DNA of 64,000 nt, taken from NCBI GenBank assembly GCA_964652025.1, contig CAZYZX010000008.1, forward strand, positions 62,001-126,000, given 5' to 3'. Within the stretch, counting starts at the first letter, position 1. Every line of letters starts with the position of its first letter. The stretch is from JAEXOD01 sp964652025. Its GTDB lineage: Bacteria; Bacteroidota; Ignavibacteria; Ignavibacteriales; Melioribacteraceae. The position numbers and the translations under genes were made by a program. This document shows, piece by piece, positions 1-9,657 of the stretch. A model generated the notes under the pieces. It searched no databases, was not told the origin of the DNA, and worked only from the letters and a program-made list of their open reading frames with translations.

Positions 1-2538
1 TATTGGATTATACACCGCCAATGGTCTAATTCCTTTTTCGGGTGGATTATTCCTTCTACCCGATAATACAGCATTAACCGGGAATAATACCGGCTTATCC
101 ATCGGTATTTTTCTAAACAAACGCGCACCAACATATGCCAAGTATTTTGCTCTGTGGTTTACTAAGTCAGGTCTGTTTTGCAAATATCTCATATTTTTAG
201 AAGGTTTCCCCTCAAAAATTCTTGGATGTGATGAAGACACAAAATATTTGCAATCCCCTTCTTTAACTACATCTTCAATTAATCTTTTAATTGGTGTTGT
301 ATATTTATCAAATCCAATTGCATCTTCCATTATTGCTTTAGCATCATCTATGGTTAATGGCTCAAAATTAGAAATAAATGTGTTTGGTGTTGCTAAGTCC
401 GCTTCTGCTTGTTTGTCATATCCCCTGTGTATAGCATCATCTGGCCGTTGGAATAATCTATATTCACAGTTTTCTGTAAACTTTAACGATTTATTGTGAT
501 ATTCCTTACTTAAATATTCTAATTTATTAGCGGGTACAACTATAGATGCCGTTATATCATCTTCCATTTGTAATTTATCCGCAGCAATAAAATCATGTCT
601 TAGTTTAAATGTACGCCATTGGTTATCGTTTGTTAAACCAATACGCAAATAACTTGCAACAAGTTTTCTATCACCAAATTTAAGTTCGTTACCATATTTG
701 CCATCAATTATATCTACACTAAAATACTTTTTCCAATCGTTTCCCCACTCTGGCTTATAAAAGCGCTTAATTAAAAACACTAAACCTTTTACGTAGTGCG
801 GTATTGTATTTAACCACTCATTATATTCATCTGTATATAAACTTGGTGATGGTGTTAACAATTTAATTACAGAACCTAACGAACGTTTTGGACTTAAGAT
901 TGGTCTACTCGAGCCCGGTTCTTTTAGTTTAATTTTATATCTATCATTATAATCGCGATTAATTATTTCCTCAACCATCTTAAAATCTTTTTCATAATCT
1001 GCTATAAATAGTGGTCCATATAAAATAGCATCATTTATAGATTTTGATATTTCAGATTTTCCACCACCACTTACTGTGCTTGGTTTATGGCAAAATGTTC
1101 CATCTGCCACTGTACCTACCAACCTCCAAGTTGGAATGTATGGATTTTTTTCCATTCTTATCTTATAGCCAGCAGGCAATACATAAGTGTTTTTTGGGTG
1201 TAGATTAACAGAATACTCTTTGCCATCTTTAACCCATTTAACTTTTTGTTCAATTAAGCTAAAGTAACTGTTTTCTGGAACATAGATAATATCATTATAA
1301 TTTTTATCTATAGCGTAGCCATCTTTTGTAAGCTCCATAAATTCCCCATACATTTCAATCATCTTATCAAATGTATGGTTATCGGTTAAAATTTGGTTAT
1401 CATCGTGGAACTCGTCACCTAACTTATAGCTTGGGAAAGCTATTGCACCACCTGCATGCTCCTCTTCAATATTACCATAAATATTAGCAACATAACCTAT
1501 TTGTGTTTTAACTTCCTTTTTGCTGTAGCCAAAATAATTATCTGCAATAATTGTTAAAATAACCCCCTCTTCAGTTCTAGCAGTTACCTTAAAAGATTTA
1601 CCATTATTATATTTTTCGTTTTCATCTTGCCAACACATTCCGTCACGTTTTTGTCTTTCTGTAGCTTCGCTAATGTGTGGTAAGCCTAATTCCTTTTTAG
1701 TGCAATTTACTAAATGAGGAGCTAAAATAATGCAGCCTGTGTGCCCCGTCCATCCGTCAATATCTAAAGCGCTGTCGTTTTCCGGTAAATATGGGTCGCC
1801 TGCATTACCAAATATAGATTCCACAAAATCTAAATTACTAACCAAATTACCCGGTGCAAAAAATCTTATCTCCATTCGCTTTTCTTTTATTAAACCCGGT
1901 ACTTCTGGGCACACAACCGGTTTTAATAATAAAGATACAAATAACTCTGCCTTGTTTTCTTGATTTGAAGTGTAGGGTAATCGCAGCAATTCCTTTGGTG
2001 GATTTAATGCACATAACAATAAATTTGCAAATGCTTTTTTGGGCACTGCTTTTTTATCATCAGGTATAGGTAAACCACCTTCTGCAACATGGAACACACC
2101 CTCTGTGGTTCTTCTATCGTTTTTTGGGTTGTGCAATACACCTTGCTTTATTTTGTAAGAGTAAATTATATCGCTCTTAAATTCCGAACTATCTGCCGGT
2201 AGCGACATCATCCTTGCAATGCCATGGCTATCAATTGTAAACGTATTACCGGGTAATCTAATATTTATTTTTTCTTTATATTCCCTTAAATATGAGTCTA
2301 TAAAATTTTGTATCCTTTGGTCAGCTGGGCACAAATAATCGCTTAATAATCTATTTTTTTCTCTATAATTCTTAATTAAATCCTGTGCGTAGTCTAAAAA
2401 TCTATCTTCTTTTTCTCCTTCATAAATTGGCTGCCCTAAAGAAGCTAACTTTAAGTTAATATATTGCTGCAAACGCTTTGTTTTAGGCATTTCGTTTTCG
2501 CCATATTCGGTTAATCCAAATGCTTTACGCAAATCCAT
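1..2538 (-). CDS. Probable PPi-type phosphoenolpyruvate carboxykinase, 5' part (C-terminus beyond window)
   Basis: An uninterrupted reading frame of 846 codons starts at ATG 2538, preceded by an AGAGG Shine-Dalgarno about 6 nt upstream, and runs off the left edge. It has no signal peptide or membrane segment. Residues about 334-356 read YFGYSKKEVKTQ followed by an EEEHAGGA segment, and residues 490-496 read SGGGKSE, a phosphate-binding-like glycine loop. I associate this combination and great size with the PPi-dependent PEP carboxykinase family (about 1100-1200 aa, unrelated overall to ATP/GTP PckA), which interconverts oxaloacetate + PPi and PEP + CO2 + Pi. The assignment rests on remembered motifs, not a search. 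If right, roughly a quarter of the protein is missing here. It appears to be a single-gene unit with its own promoter region. Confidence 0.6.
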   Translation of the reverse strand, partial: MDLRKAFGLTEYGENEMPKTKRLQQYINLKLASLGQPIYEGEKEDRFLDYAQDLIKNYREKNRLLSDYLCPADQRIQNFIDSYLREYKEKINIRLPGNTFTIDSHGIARMMSLPADSSEFKSDIIYSYKIKQGVLHNPKNDRRTTEGVFHVAEGGLPIPDDKKAVPKKAFANLLLCALNPPKELLRLPYTSNQENKAELFVSLLLKPVVCPEVPGLIKEKRMEIRFFAPGNLVSNLDFVESIFGNAGDPYLPENDSALDIDGWTGHTGCIILAPHLVNCTKKELGLPHISEATERQKRDGMCWQDENEKYNNGKSFKVTARTEEGVILTIIADNYFGYSKKEVKTQIGYVANIYGNIEEEHAGGAIAFPSYKLGDEFHDDNQILTDNHTFDKMIEMYGEFMELTKDGYAIDKNYNDIIYVPENSYFSLIEQKVKWVKDGKEYSVNLHPKNTYVLPAGYKIRMEKNPYIPTWRLVGTVADGTFCHKPSTVSGGGKSEISKSINDAILYGPLFIADYEKDFKMVEEIINRDYNDRYKIKLKEPGSSRPILSPKRSLGSVIKLLTPSPSLYTDEYNEWLNTIPHYVKGLVFLIKRFYKPEWGNDWKKYFSVDIIDGKYGNELKFGDRKLVASYLRIGLTNDNQWRTFKLRHDFIAADKLQMEDDITASIVVPANKLEYLSKEYHNKSLKFTENCEYRLFQRPDDAIHRGYDKQAEADLATPNTFISNFEPLTIDDAKAIMEDAIGFDKYTTPIKRLIEDVVKEGDCKYFVSSSHPRIFEGKPSKNMRYLQNRPDLVNHRAKYLAYVGARLFRKIPMDKPVLFPVNAVLSGRRNNPPEKGIRPLAVYNPI

Positions 2539-2575
2539 TTATACCTCTCGTTAAAATAAATTATAAATTAGTTTA

Positions 2576-2583
2576 CAAATTTA
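2576..2583 (-). promoter_or_regulatory. Candidate Bacteroidota-type -7 element
   Basis: Read on the minus strand the site is TAAATTTG, matching TAnnTTTG, 38 nt upstream of the ATG at 2538. No clear -33 TTTG was seen at the expected spacing, and the background is AT-rich, so this is only a candidate. Confidence 0.3.
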
Positions 2584-2663
2584 ATAATATTTATTCTTTT
2601 TTTCATGTTAATTGCACGTTAATAAGTAGGGCAAAATTTTTATACCTAAAATTTGAAATTAGC

Positions 2664-3194
2664 TTATTTTTTAAATTTATTTGCTAATCTTTGACAGGCA
2701 AGTTGTTTTTGTTTATCACCAAGTTTTTTAAAGTGCTCGCTTAATAATGTAAAAATCTTGGGCTTATCTTTTATTATCTTTAAGTTGTTATTTATTGTTT
2801 CTATTATATTTTTATTAGTTTCTCTGTTTATTTCATAATCATATAAATTAAGCATGTTTTCATAGGGTTCATATTCATGCGGATTTATATTTGCAGCTTT
2901 GTTATAGTAACTTAAAGCCACTTCATGTTTTTCGCAAGGTTCGCAAGATTGTTCTAAAACAGTACCCGTCCATAAATAAATTGCATAGCTGTTTTCTGGA
3001 TAATGCTTGCAATATGTTTCTGCAAAAAAAGTAATTTGTTCTTTAGTTAAATGTGGATTAGCTAATAATTGACGTACTAACTGACTATCGTTTAATCCTT
3101 TTTCCATTGCATACTTAAATGCATCAAAAAGCTTATCGAAAGAAGATTCCGTTAAGTATATTCTTTCTATATCTTCTTTTGTTTTGGTTTTCAT
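2664..3194 (-). CDS. Small TPR-like helical protein, function unknown
   Basis: This is a 176-residue, soluble, strongly helical protein. Residues about 91-124 fit one tetratricopeptide unit (ALSYYNKAANINPHEYEPY), and the flanking helices could form degenerate repeats. A CEPC pair lies at 84-87 and a further Cys at 62. It has no signal peptide or membrane helix. It follows the polysaccharide genes on the same strand after a 56-nt gap and may be transcribed with them, but nothing in the protein ties it to polysaccharide synthesis. TPR folds usually mediate protein-protein contacts; the partner cannot be told. Confidence 0.6.
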   Translation of the reverse strand: MKTKTKEDIERIYLTESSFDKLFDAFKYAMEKGLNDSQLVRQLLANPHLTKEQITFFAETYCKHYPENSYAIYLWTGTVLEQSCEPCEKHEVALSYYNKAANINPHEYEPYENMLNLYDYEINRETNKNIIETINNNLKIIKDKPKIFTLLSEHFKKLGDKQKQLACQRLANKFKK

Positions 3195-3250
3195 AATTAA
3201 AAATTTTTTTGTAAAATATACTAAAATTAATTATGCTTTTCAATATGGGG

Positions 3251-4183
3251 TTATTTGAATACATTACGCGGATAAACAAATAACAACTTTAAATATAAAA
3301 ATGACCTCTTAATTTCTACTTTGTTAAAACGCAAAAGTCCATTTACAAAAAAAATCGGTACTCTTATAGCAATTCCAAAATAATGAATAATTATTGCAGA
3401 TAGAAAATAAAATCCCTTAAAGTGCTTTTGAAAATATTTAATTTTACCAATACTTAAATTTTTTAAGCTAAACCAAGGAATAGCATTAGTTGTTGCCCCA
3501 CCTAAGTGTATAATACTTGTATTTGGGTAGTATATAACTTCTCCATAACTATCTTTAAACCGTTTGCATAAATCACTTTCTTCACTATAAAAATAAAATC
3601 GGGTATCAAATCCGTTTAATAAATCAAAATACCGCTTTTCTCCAAATATAAATGCCCCTTTTATTATATCAACTTTTTTAGGAGTATCTAAATTAACATA
3701 ATTTTCTACAAAACGATTTAACTTTTTACTTTTTAGAAATATCTTATATAAAAAAGTATTTTCTCCAAATAAATTTAGTATATTGTCAAAATCTGAAATA
3801 GATACTTGAAATGAACCATCTTGGTTAAGCAATTTGCAACCAATTAATGCAGGTTTACTTATACTTTTATAATATTTTATAATTGTATTTAGTGTGTCTT
3901 CTATTAACAAAGTATCGTTATTTAATAGTAAAATATACTCCCCTTTTGCTATTTTAATACCTTGATTATTTGCATAAGCAAAACCCATATTTTTATTATT
4001 TTTTATCCAAATAACTTGTGGGTAATCTTTTTCTATTTGGTCACTTGTTCCATTTGTGGAATTATTGTCCACAACAATTATTTCAAAATCTAAGTTGGGT
4101 GTAAACTGATAAATAGATTTTATGCAATCATAAGTTAAATCAAATCTATTATAATTAACTATTATTATGGATAATGTAATCAT
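3251..4183 (-). CDS. GT2 family glycosyltransferase (rhamnosyltransferase-like)
   Basis: This 310-residue enzyme has a GT-A fold of family GT2. It starts with IIIVNYNR (6-13), then VVDNNSTNGT (37-46) for nucleotide binding, the NMGFAYANNQGI segment (65-76), the DXD-like LLLNNDT (85-91), and the probable catalytic-base segment FYSEESDLCKRF (198-209). It resembles WbbL/rhamnosyl transferases that add a sugar to a lipid-linked repeat unit at the inner membrane. The hydrophobic C-terminus (about 250-295) suggests membrane association. Its start overlaps the end of the upstream flippase gene by 4 nt, indicating translational coupling. The donor sugar is not readable; a nearby rmlB makes a dTDP-sugar such as dTDP-rhamnose plausible. 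Confidence 0.85.
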   Translation of the reverse strand: MITLSIIIVNYNRFDLTYDCIKSIYQFTPNLDFEIIVVDNNSTNGTSDQIEKDYPQVIWIKNNKNMGFAYANNQGIKIAKGEYILLLNNDTLLIEDTLNTIIKYYKSISKPALIGCKLLNQDGSFQVSISDFDNILNLFGENTFLYKIFLKSKKLNRFVENYVNLDTPKKVDIIKGAFIFGEKRYFDLLNGFDTRFYFYSEESDLCKRFKDSYGEVIYYPNTSIIHLGGATTNAIPWFSLKNLSIGKIKYFQKHFKGFYFLSAIIIHYFGIAIRVPIFFVNGLLRFNKVEIKRSFLYLKLLFVYPRNVFK

Positions 4184-5664
4184 TTGGCTAAATTAAATAT
4201 TCTTAAATTAATAATTTTATTCCCCAGCTCTTTTTTGTTAAACCTTTCAAATAAAAATAATATCTCATGTTTTTCGAAAAATTGCAAAATTAAAGTGATT
4301 ATTAAAACCGCAGCAACTGCAAATAATCCATAAATAACTAAAGGCAAATAGGAAAGTAAATATAAAGATAATAGAACTAAAACATTCCAAATAACAAATG
4401 TTTTATTAATTAAATAAAATTTATTGACTGTTTTATAAAGTATAAAAGAAGTAAAAATAAAACCAAGTACACCAACAATTACCTTACTTAAAGCAACTCC
4501 ATTATAACTAAATTTAGGTATTAAAATAACGCTAACAACAAAATGAACTATTAAAATAAGCGCAGAGTAAATAAAATCATACTTTTGTTTACGGTAAGCT
4601 ATAAGCAAATTTACAATAAAAAAGTTATAAAAAAAGAAGATTTGAGAAAATAAAAGTATTGCTGTAGGTAATCCTGCATCAATGTACTTTTTACCATAAA
4701 CTATAAGTATAAAGCTTTGGTTTTTGAATAAAAAAATGTAAGCTAAGATTGCAGCAAATAAAAATAAAATTTTAAAAACTAAATTTATTAAAATATTATC
4801 GTTAGTACTATTATCACTAGCTTTTTTAGAAACTAAAGGAAAAATTGTGTGAATAATAGCAGTGGGAAAAATTAGCAATGGCATAACCAACCTAGATGCA
4901 GCTGCATAAACCCCAGCATCATAATAAGAAGAAAAGTTTTTAAGCAATATAACATCCATTTGTTGGTAAACAGTATCTAAAAGGATAAAGCCAAAAATTG
5001 GTAAACTTTCCTTAAATAACCATCTATAAGATTTTAATGTTGGTGTTATATTAAAATTAAATTTCTTTTTTAAATAAACAAACATCAATATCATGCCGGG
5101 TATATTACTAACTGCATACATAATAATAAAATAGGTTAATCTATCCTTAAAAAGAGGGATAAAAAATACCGATATCATTAAAATTAAATTATCAAGATTT
5201 GTAAAAATCATAGGATAATGCATTTTAAAGTTCACCTTAAAAGGCACATCCATTAGCTCTCTTACACAAATAAACTTAGATGATATTAATGCATTAATAA
5301 GTAAAATATCAGATAAAATTATTTCCGTATAACTAAAATTTAGAAAAAAAACAAAAGCATTAAAAACTAAAGCAACAAATATAAATGCCATAAATCTAAG
5401 TGCTAAAGCTGTATTTAGCAAAGTGTAATCAGATTTATTGATTGAAAGCTCTCTAAAAACAATAGGAGTAAAGCCAAAATCCATTGCCTTAGATACTATA
5501 ACTACAATAGCTAATAAATAACCAAATTTACCAAAACTTTCTACACCTAAGTGCCTTGCAGCAACTGTAATGGATAAAAAAGTAAAAGCTAAATTTACAA
5601 CTTGACCAGAAGTAATAGAAAAAAGATTTTTTAATAACGTTTTTGATGTATAATTGCTACTCAT
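4180..5664 (-). CDS. Polysaccharide/O-antigen flippase, Wzx-like (MOP superfamily)
   Basis: This 494-residue polytopic protein has about 12-14 hydrophobic helices and begins with the typical start of this family (SGQVVNLAFTFLSITVAARHLG), in which an early helix is followed by a conserved region like ARHLGVESFGKFGYL. The family flips undecaprenyl-linked oligosaccharide repeat units to the periplasmic face. A PSE/Wzx role is supported by the adjacent polymerase (4-nt overlap upstream) and the Wzz/SLBB genes. Basic residues cluster in cytoplasmic loops. The specific repeat unit cannot be predicted. Confidence 0.85.
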   Translation of the reverse strand: MSSNYTSKTLLKNLFSITSGQVVNLAFTFLSITVAARHLGVESFGKFGYLLAIVVIVSKAMDFGFTPIVFRELSINKSDYTLLNTALALRFMAFIFVALVFNAFVFFLNFSYTEIILSDILLINALISSKFICVRELMDVPFKVNFKMHYPMIFTNLDNLILMISVFFIPLFKDRLTYFIIMYAVSNIPGMILMFVYLKKKFNFNITPTLKSYRWLFKESLPIFGFILLDTVYQQMDVILLKNFSSYYDAGVYAAASRLVMPLLIFPTAIIHTIFPLVSKKASDNSTNDNILINLVFKILFLFAAILAYIFLFKNQSFILIVYGKKYIDAGLPTAILLFSQIFFFYNFFIVNLLIAYRKQKYDFIYSALILIVHFVVSVILIPKFSYNGVALSKVIVGVLGFIFTSFILYKTVNKFYLINKTFVIWNVLVLLSLYLLSYLPLVIYGLFAVAAVLIITLILQFFEKHEILFLFERFNKKELGNKIINLRIFNLAK

Positions 5665-7013
5665 TTGCCCAAAGAAAATAAAATTATTTTTTTATTCTTT
5701 TTTCTATAGTAATTGTAATTACTTAACCATTCAATTATTGGAATTGAAATTAAAATCAATATTAAGGCAATCCAAAAACCAGCCATGCGAGATATCATTT
5801 GCATTATAGTAAAAGCTACTATTACACTTAAAAACGAATACCAAGTTAGATATTTAATTTTATAAGTTTCAAAAAACTTAAACCATAAAAAGGTGCAAAT
5901 AAAACCTAAAAAGTAAGGGAAAATAAACAACCCAAAATAGCCAAAATCCGCATGAATTTCCCTTAAATATGTTGCTTGATTTGTCCACATTGGAACAAAA
6001 TAACCTTTGGGATAAAACTTTGGATGATCGATTACCCCAAACTTAGAAATAAAATTATAAAAAGTTAAAAAAGTGTTTTCACCAATCATTAAGTTTTCAT
6101 CTTCAAAAATTAAATAACGATTTAAAACCACCGGATTGGAGCTAAAATACAAATAAATAGATGGTGAAATAAATAAACTATTTTTAAATTTACTTAACGA
6201 GCGTGACGTTGCGGAATAGGTTTCTATTTGTCCGCGGAATGTTTTTATTAACGAAACTGCGGAAACTGCAAGCAGAACAATAATTATTGCACCAATTATT
6301 ATTCCTTTTTTACTACGCTTTTTATCTGTTTTAATTGTTAATAAAGAGTATCTTGTGTAAAAAAACGTTAAAAAAAACAATAAAAAAGCAAAAAGAATAC
6401 CGGTTCTACCAACACTTGCGGTATCCTTTAAAATTACAGCAATCATAGGAATTAATGCTGCAAAAGTTATTCTTCCTTTTAATGCAGTATAAATTGCAGA
6501 TAAAAAAACACCAACATAAGCAACTGTGTAAAGATAAGGCAAAGAACCTTCAAACTCGCCCGATACACGCATGCTATAAATAACATTGGCATTTAATAAT
6601 ACTTTTGTAACGCTACCAAATTTTGCTATTAACTCCATCCAATGGTGGTATGCAGCATATAAGCCAAGCAATCCAAAAAAATAAATTGCATAAACTAAAA
6701 TTTGTCCACCATCTTTAAATATCAAAAATTCGTGAGCTCGCTCTTCTGCAAAAACATCATTATTTTTATTAAATACTTTACGTGCTGCAAATACCGTAAC
6801 TATACCCAATACATAACTAAAAAAGGTGGCAAGTATAACAAACCATGTAACGGGCTTAATATCAGGATAATTCATCAAACGCAAATCATACAATATAATA
6901 TAAAATGCCCAACCAAAAGCATAAAGCGTTAAATGGTTTATGCGCTTTTTAAATAATAAGCGATTAAGAATTAAAACTAAAACTAAAACAACAATGGTTA
7001 CAAAAGTAATCAT
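5661..7013 (-). CDS. O-antigen/oligosaccharide repeat-unit polymerase, Wzy-like
   Basis: This 450-residue integral membrane protein has about 10-12 helices and one large external loop (about 262-355). That loop carries the segment NQATYLREIHADFGYFG just before the next helix, as in the oligosaccharide repeat-unit polymerase family. It should polymerise flipped repeat units in the periplasm. A conserved Arg-rich stretch (TFRGQIETYSATSRS, about 258-272) begins the loop. The gene overlaps the flippase by 4 nt and the Wzz gene by 1 nt, so it is in the middle of a tight operon. Wzy proteins diverge strongly, so the call leans on topology and context. Confidence 0.8.
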   Translation of the reverse strand: MITFVTIVVLVLVLILNRLLFKKRINHLTLYAFGWAFYIILYDLRLMNYPDIKPVTWFVILATFFSYVLGIVTVFAARKVFNKNNDVFAEERAHEFLIFKDGGQILVYAIYFFGLLGLYAAYHHWMELIAKFGSVTKVLLNANVIYSMRVSGEFEGSLPYLYTVAYVGVFLSAIYTALKGRITFAALIPMIAVILKDTASVGRTGILFAFLLFFLTFFYTRYSLLTIKTDKKRSKKGIIIGAIIIVLLAVSAVSLIKTFRGQIETYSATSRSLSKFKNSLFISPSIYLYFSSNPVVLNRYLIFEDENLMIGENTFLTFYNFISKFGVIDHPKFYPKGYFVPMWTNQATYLREIHADFGYFGLFIFPYFLGFICTFLWFKFFETYKIKYLTWYSFLSVIVAFTIMQMISRMAGFWIALILILISIPIIEWLSNYNYYRKKNKKIILFSLGK

Positions 7014-8245
7014 TAGCTTTTAATGCCAAATAACTTTTTTAATTTTAAATAAAAGTTCTTTTCTTTTTCTACTAATCTGTTATTAGCTTCTGGCAAGTTA
7101 CAAACATACTCTGCCCTAAAAGCAAATAGTATTAATAGAAACAAAGTTAATGTGCTAATTGCGGCAACAATAAAAACTCTTTTCGGTTGATATTTCACCT
7201 GTGGCGGAACAGCTTTATCTATAAATAAAAGTGAAGGGATACTTTTTTGCTCTTCAACTTTGGCTTGTTCATACATTGGTAAAATTACTTCTAATATTTT
7301 AGATTGTATTTCCAGCTGACGATAAAAACGCAAATATTGAATCATCATATCTGGTACATTTTTAAAGGGGAATAATACGTTAGATGAATTAGATAAAGAC
7401 GAATTACTTTTTAATTCATTAACTTTATCTCTTAATAAATTAATTTGTGTTTGTAACCCCATATATTGCGGGCTATTGGGACCATATTGTTGTTTTAGTA
7501 AATAACTTTCTATTTCCTTTTCGGTTAATTGCGCTTCTAAACCAGCTGCTGCTTTAACAGAAACCTCTAACTGCTCTGGCACCGCAAAAATACCATATTT
7601 CTTTTGAAATTTATAAAGGCTATCTTCTGCTGCCTTTAAATCTGCTAAATTTTTATTATACCTTTGTTCAATAAAAATTCTGTTATTTTTAGCAGCTTCC
7701 ACATTTACATATATATTTAAACTATCTGCCAAGTGCACAAAGTAATTTGCCATATCGGCTGCTTTTTGTGGGTCTTTATTTATTACGCTAATTTCTATAA
7801 ACTGAAACTCGTTTGGTTCAAACAATAAATCGTTTTTAAACGCCTTTATTGTTTTATCCATGTTATTATCATCAATTTCATAATAATCTATTAAATTATA
7901 TTTATTAATTACATTAGTTAGTGCAGTTCTACTATTTAATAAACCTAAAAGCATATCTTCGTTTGATGAAGAAGTACCAAACAACTTTGCACCTAATGAT
8001 TGAGATGATTTACCACCACCTAACAAGCCCGTTAAACCACTTAAGCCTAAGCTACTTTCTGGTGGAATTGATACTACCGCAACCGCTCTATAAGTTACTG
8101 GTAATATAAATGCTAAACCAACACCTAATGCAGTAAATATTAACAAGATAATTATAATTAGTTTTTTCCACTTAAATAATATATAAATATAATCTGATAA
8201 TGCTACTTTTTTACCTGTATTTTCATCCATAAAACTACTATCCAA
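7013..8245 (-). CDS. Polysaccharide chain-length determinant, Wzz/GumC-like
   Basis: This 410-residue protein has a cytoplasmic N-terminus, TM1 at about 31-53, a long periplasmic part rich in coiled coil (about 170-290), and TM2 at about 355-377. TM2 is preceded by the proline-containing motif PPQVKYQPKRV that is typical of Wzz C-termini. Such proteins set polysaccharide length and couple the polymerase to the export channel. There is no C-terminal tyrosine-kinase domain, so it is a polysaccharide co-polymerase without a fused BY-kinase, and no separate kinase is nearby. It lies 3 nt after the SLBB export gene. Confidence 0.85.
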   Translation of the reverse strand: MDSSFMDENTGKKVALSDYIYILFKWKKLIIIILLIFTALGVGLAFILPVTYRAVAVVSIPPESSLGLSGLTGLLGGGKSSQSLGAKLFGTSSSNEDMLLGLLNSRTALTNVINKYNLIDYYEIDDNNMDKTIKAFKNDLLFEPNEFQFIEISVINKDPQKAADMANYFVHLADSLNIYVNVEAAKNNRIFIEQRYNKNLADLKAAEDSLYKFQKKYGIFAVPEQLEVSVKAAAGLEAQLTEKEIESYLLKQQYGPNSPQYMGLQTQINLLRDKVNELKSNSSLSNSSNVLFPFKNVPDMMIQYLRFYRQLEIQSKILEVILPMYEQAKVEEQKSIPSLLFIDKAVPPQVKYQPKRVFIVAAISTLTLFLLILFAFRAEYVCNLPEANNRLVEKEKNFYLKLKKLFGIKS

Positions 8246-8248
8246 TTT

Positions 8249-9637
8249 TTAGTTTTTTCTTGTTAATTGTACTATTAATAAAGCTATGGTTGTTAATGTA
8301 CCAACAACACTGCTTATTGCCAAAATTCTCTCGCTATAATAATTAAAGTCCCTTCTTAACTGTTTAGGTAGCCAAATATAATCACCTGGTTCTATAACAT
8401 ATTTTGTATCAGCTTCTATTAAAGTCCAACCACGTGTTTTACCTTTAATTAAATATATTTCCCCACGCGCTGTTTTACCAACACCACCAGCCAAATTTAT
8501 GTAATAATTAACGTCTTTATTTTCTTCGTATTTTAAATATCCTGGAGAGTTAACTTGACCAAAAACATAAACAAGATTTAATTTTTCTGGAATAAAAATA
8601 TAATCACCATCTTTAACAATAAAATTACTTTCAACCGATAATGTATCATTTAACTTCTCAAAGTCTAATACTGCATTACCACGTGCAAAACGAAGTTTAT
8701 TATCTGTAACAAAGCTAATCGAGTCCTCTTTAGAAATATCCGCCATACGTTGCATCAATAAACGTTCAAAATCTTCGCTAAAAACTGGGCTTTTAAAAAC
8801 GTTAGCACCTCTAATTAATTCCGCACGGTTTAAGTCTGCATTTTCCTTTAAACCACCTGCTTTTGCTATAATTTCCCGTAGTTTTGTAGAACCTTTTGTT
8901 ATTGGTATCCAACCCGGTCTGTTAACTTCTCCTGCAATATAAATTTTATAGTCCTTTCTGTTAACATCATCTGCTAAAACTACAACACGGTCTCCGCGTT
9001 TTAATTCTGGATTATCTGAAATATTATATTGCAATGTCAATTCTTTTTCACCATCGTAACTTAATCTTATTATGTTAACTTTTGTAACATTTTCGTAAGC
9101 TTTGCTAACCCCAAGCGCAAACATTAATGCATTGCTTAGCTTGTCACCTTCTACAAATTGAAATTTAACAGGATTATTAACTGCACCCATAACAGAAATA
9201 AAATCTTTTTCTACATCATAAGGAGGGAAAATTAAAACATCTTCGTGAGATAAGTATGGATTGTATTTGAAATCTCCTGTTAAACGAAATTCGGCTAAAT
9301 CTATAATAGTTTCTGTCCCATTATTCTTTTTTAGCTTAATGTTTCGTTGTGGGTATTGTTCTAGTTCCTTTAATATTTCTTGCTGTATACCATATTCTTT
9401 TACTAATGCAAGCCTTTCAGTTTTTGCTTGATTAAAAAGACGACTTACAAATTGGTCTACCCTTTCACCCGGCGCTGCTGGAAAAGTACCTGTTACAACA
9501 AAATTACCCCCTACTGTTACGCTCATTGCCATAGATAGCTCGCTTAAACTGCTACTTTTTTTTGTGTAACTACCCTCGTCTTGTGCAAAAATATTAATAG
9601 CAAGTATTAGTAAAATAATAACTGTTCGTTTTATCAT
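8249..9637 (-). CDS. SLBB-domain polysaccharide export protein, Wza-like
   Basis: This 462-residue protein starts with a signal peptide (MIKRTVIILLILAINIFAQ, cleaved near 19) but has no lipobox Cys, unlike E. coli Wza. A polysaccharide export domain comes first (VVTGTFPAAPGERV...), followed by several SLBB units, seen as VMGAVNNPVKF, IYIAGEVNRPGWI and VYVFGQVNSPGYL. The C-terminus (about 435-458) is a hydrophobic helix, as in proteins that span the outer membrane by a helical barrel. It should form the periplasm/outer-membrane conduit for the polymer made by the neighbouring Wzx/Wzy/Wzz proteins. It begins 20 nt after rmlB. Confidence 0.85.
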   Translation of the reverse strand: MIKRTVIILLILAINIFAQDEGSYTKKSSSLSELSMAMSVTVGGNFVVTGTFPAAPGERVDQFVSRLFNQAKTERLALVKEYGIQQEILKELEQYPQRNIKLKKNNGTETIIDLAEFRLTGDFKYNPYLSHEDVLIFPPYDVEKDFISVMGAVNNPVKFQFVEGDKLSNALMFALGVSKAYENVTKVNIIRLSYDGEKELTLQYNISDNPELKRGDRVVVLADDVNRKDYKIYIAGEVNRPGWIPITKGSTKLREIIAKAGGLKENADLNRAELIRGANVFKSPVFSEDFERLLMQRMADISKEDSISFVTDNKLRFARGNAVLDFEKLNDTLSVESNFIVKDGDYIFIPEKLNLVYVFGQVNSPGYLKYEENKDVNYYINLAGGVGKTARGEIYLIKGKTRGWTLIEADTKYVIEPGDYIWLPKQLRRDFNYYSERILAISSVVGTLTTIALLIVQLTRKN

Positions 9638-9657
9638 TCCATTCCTAATTTTTTATT

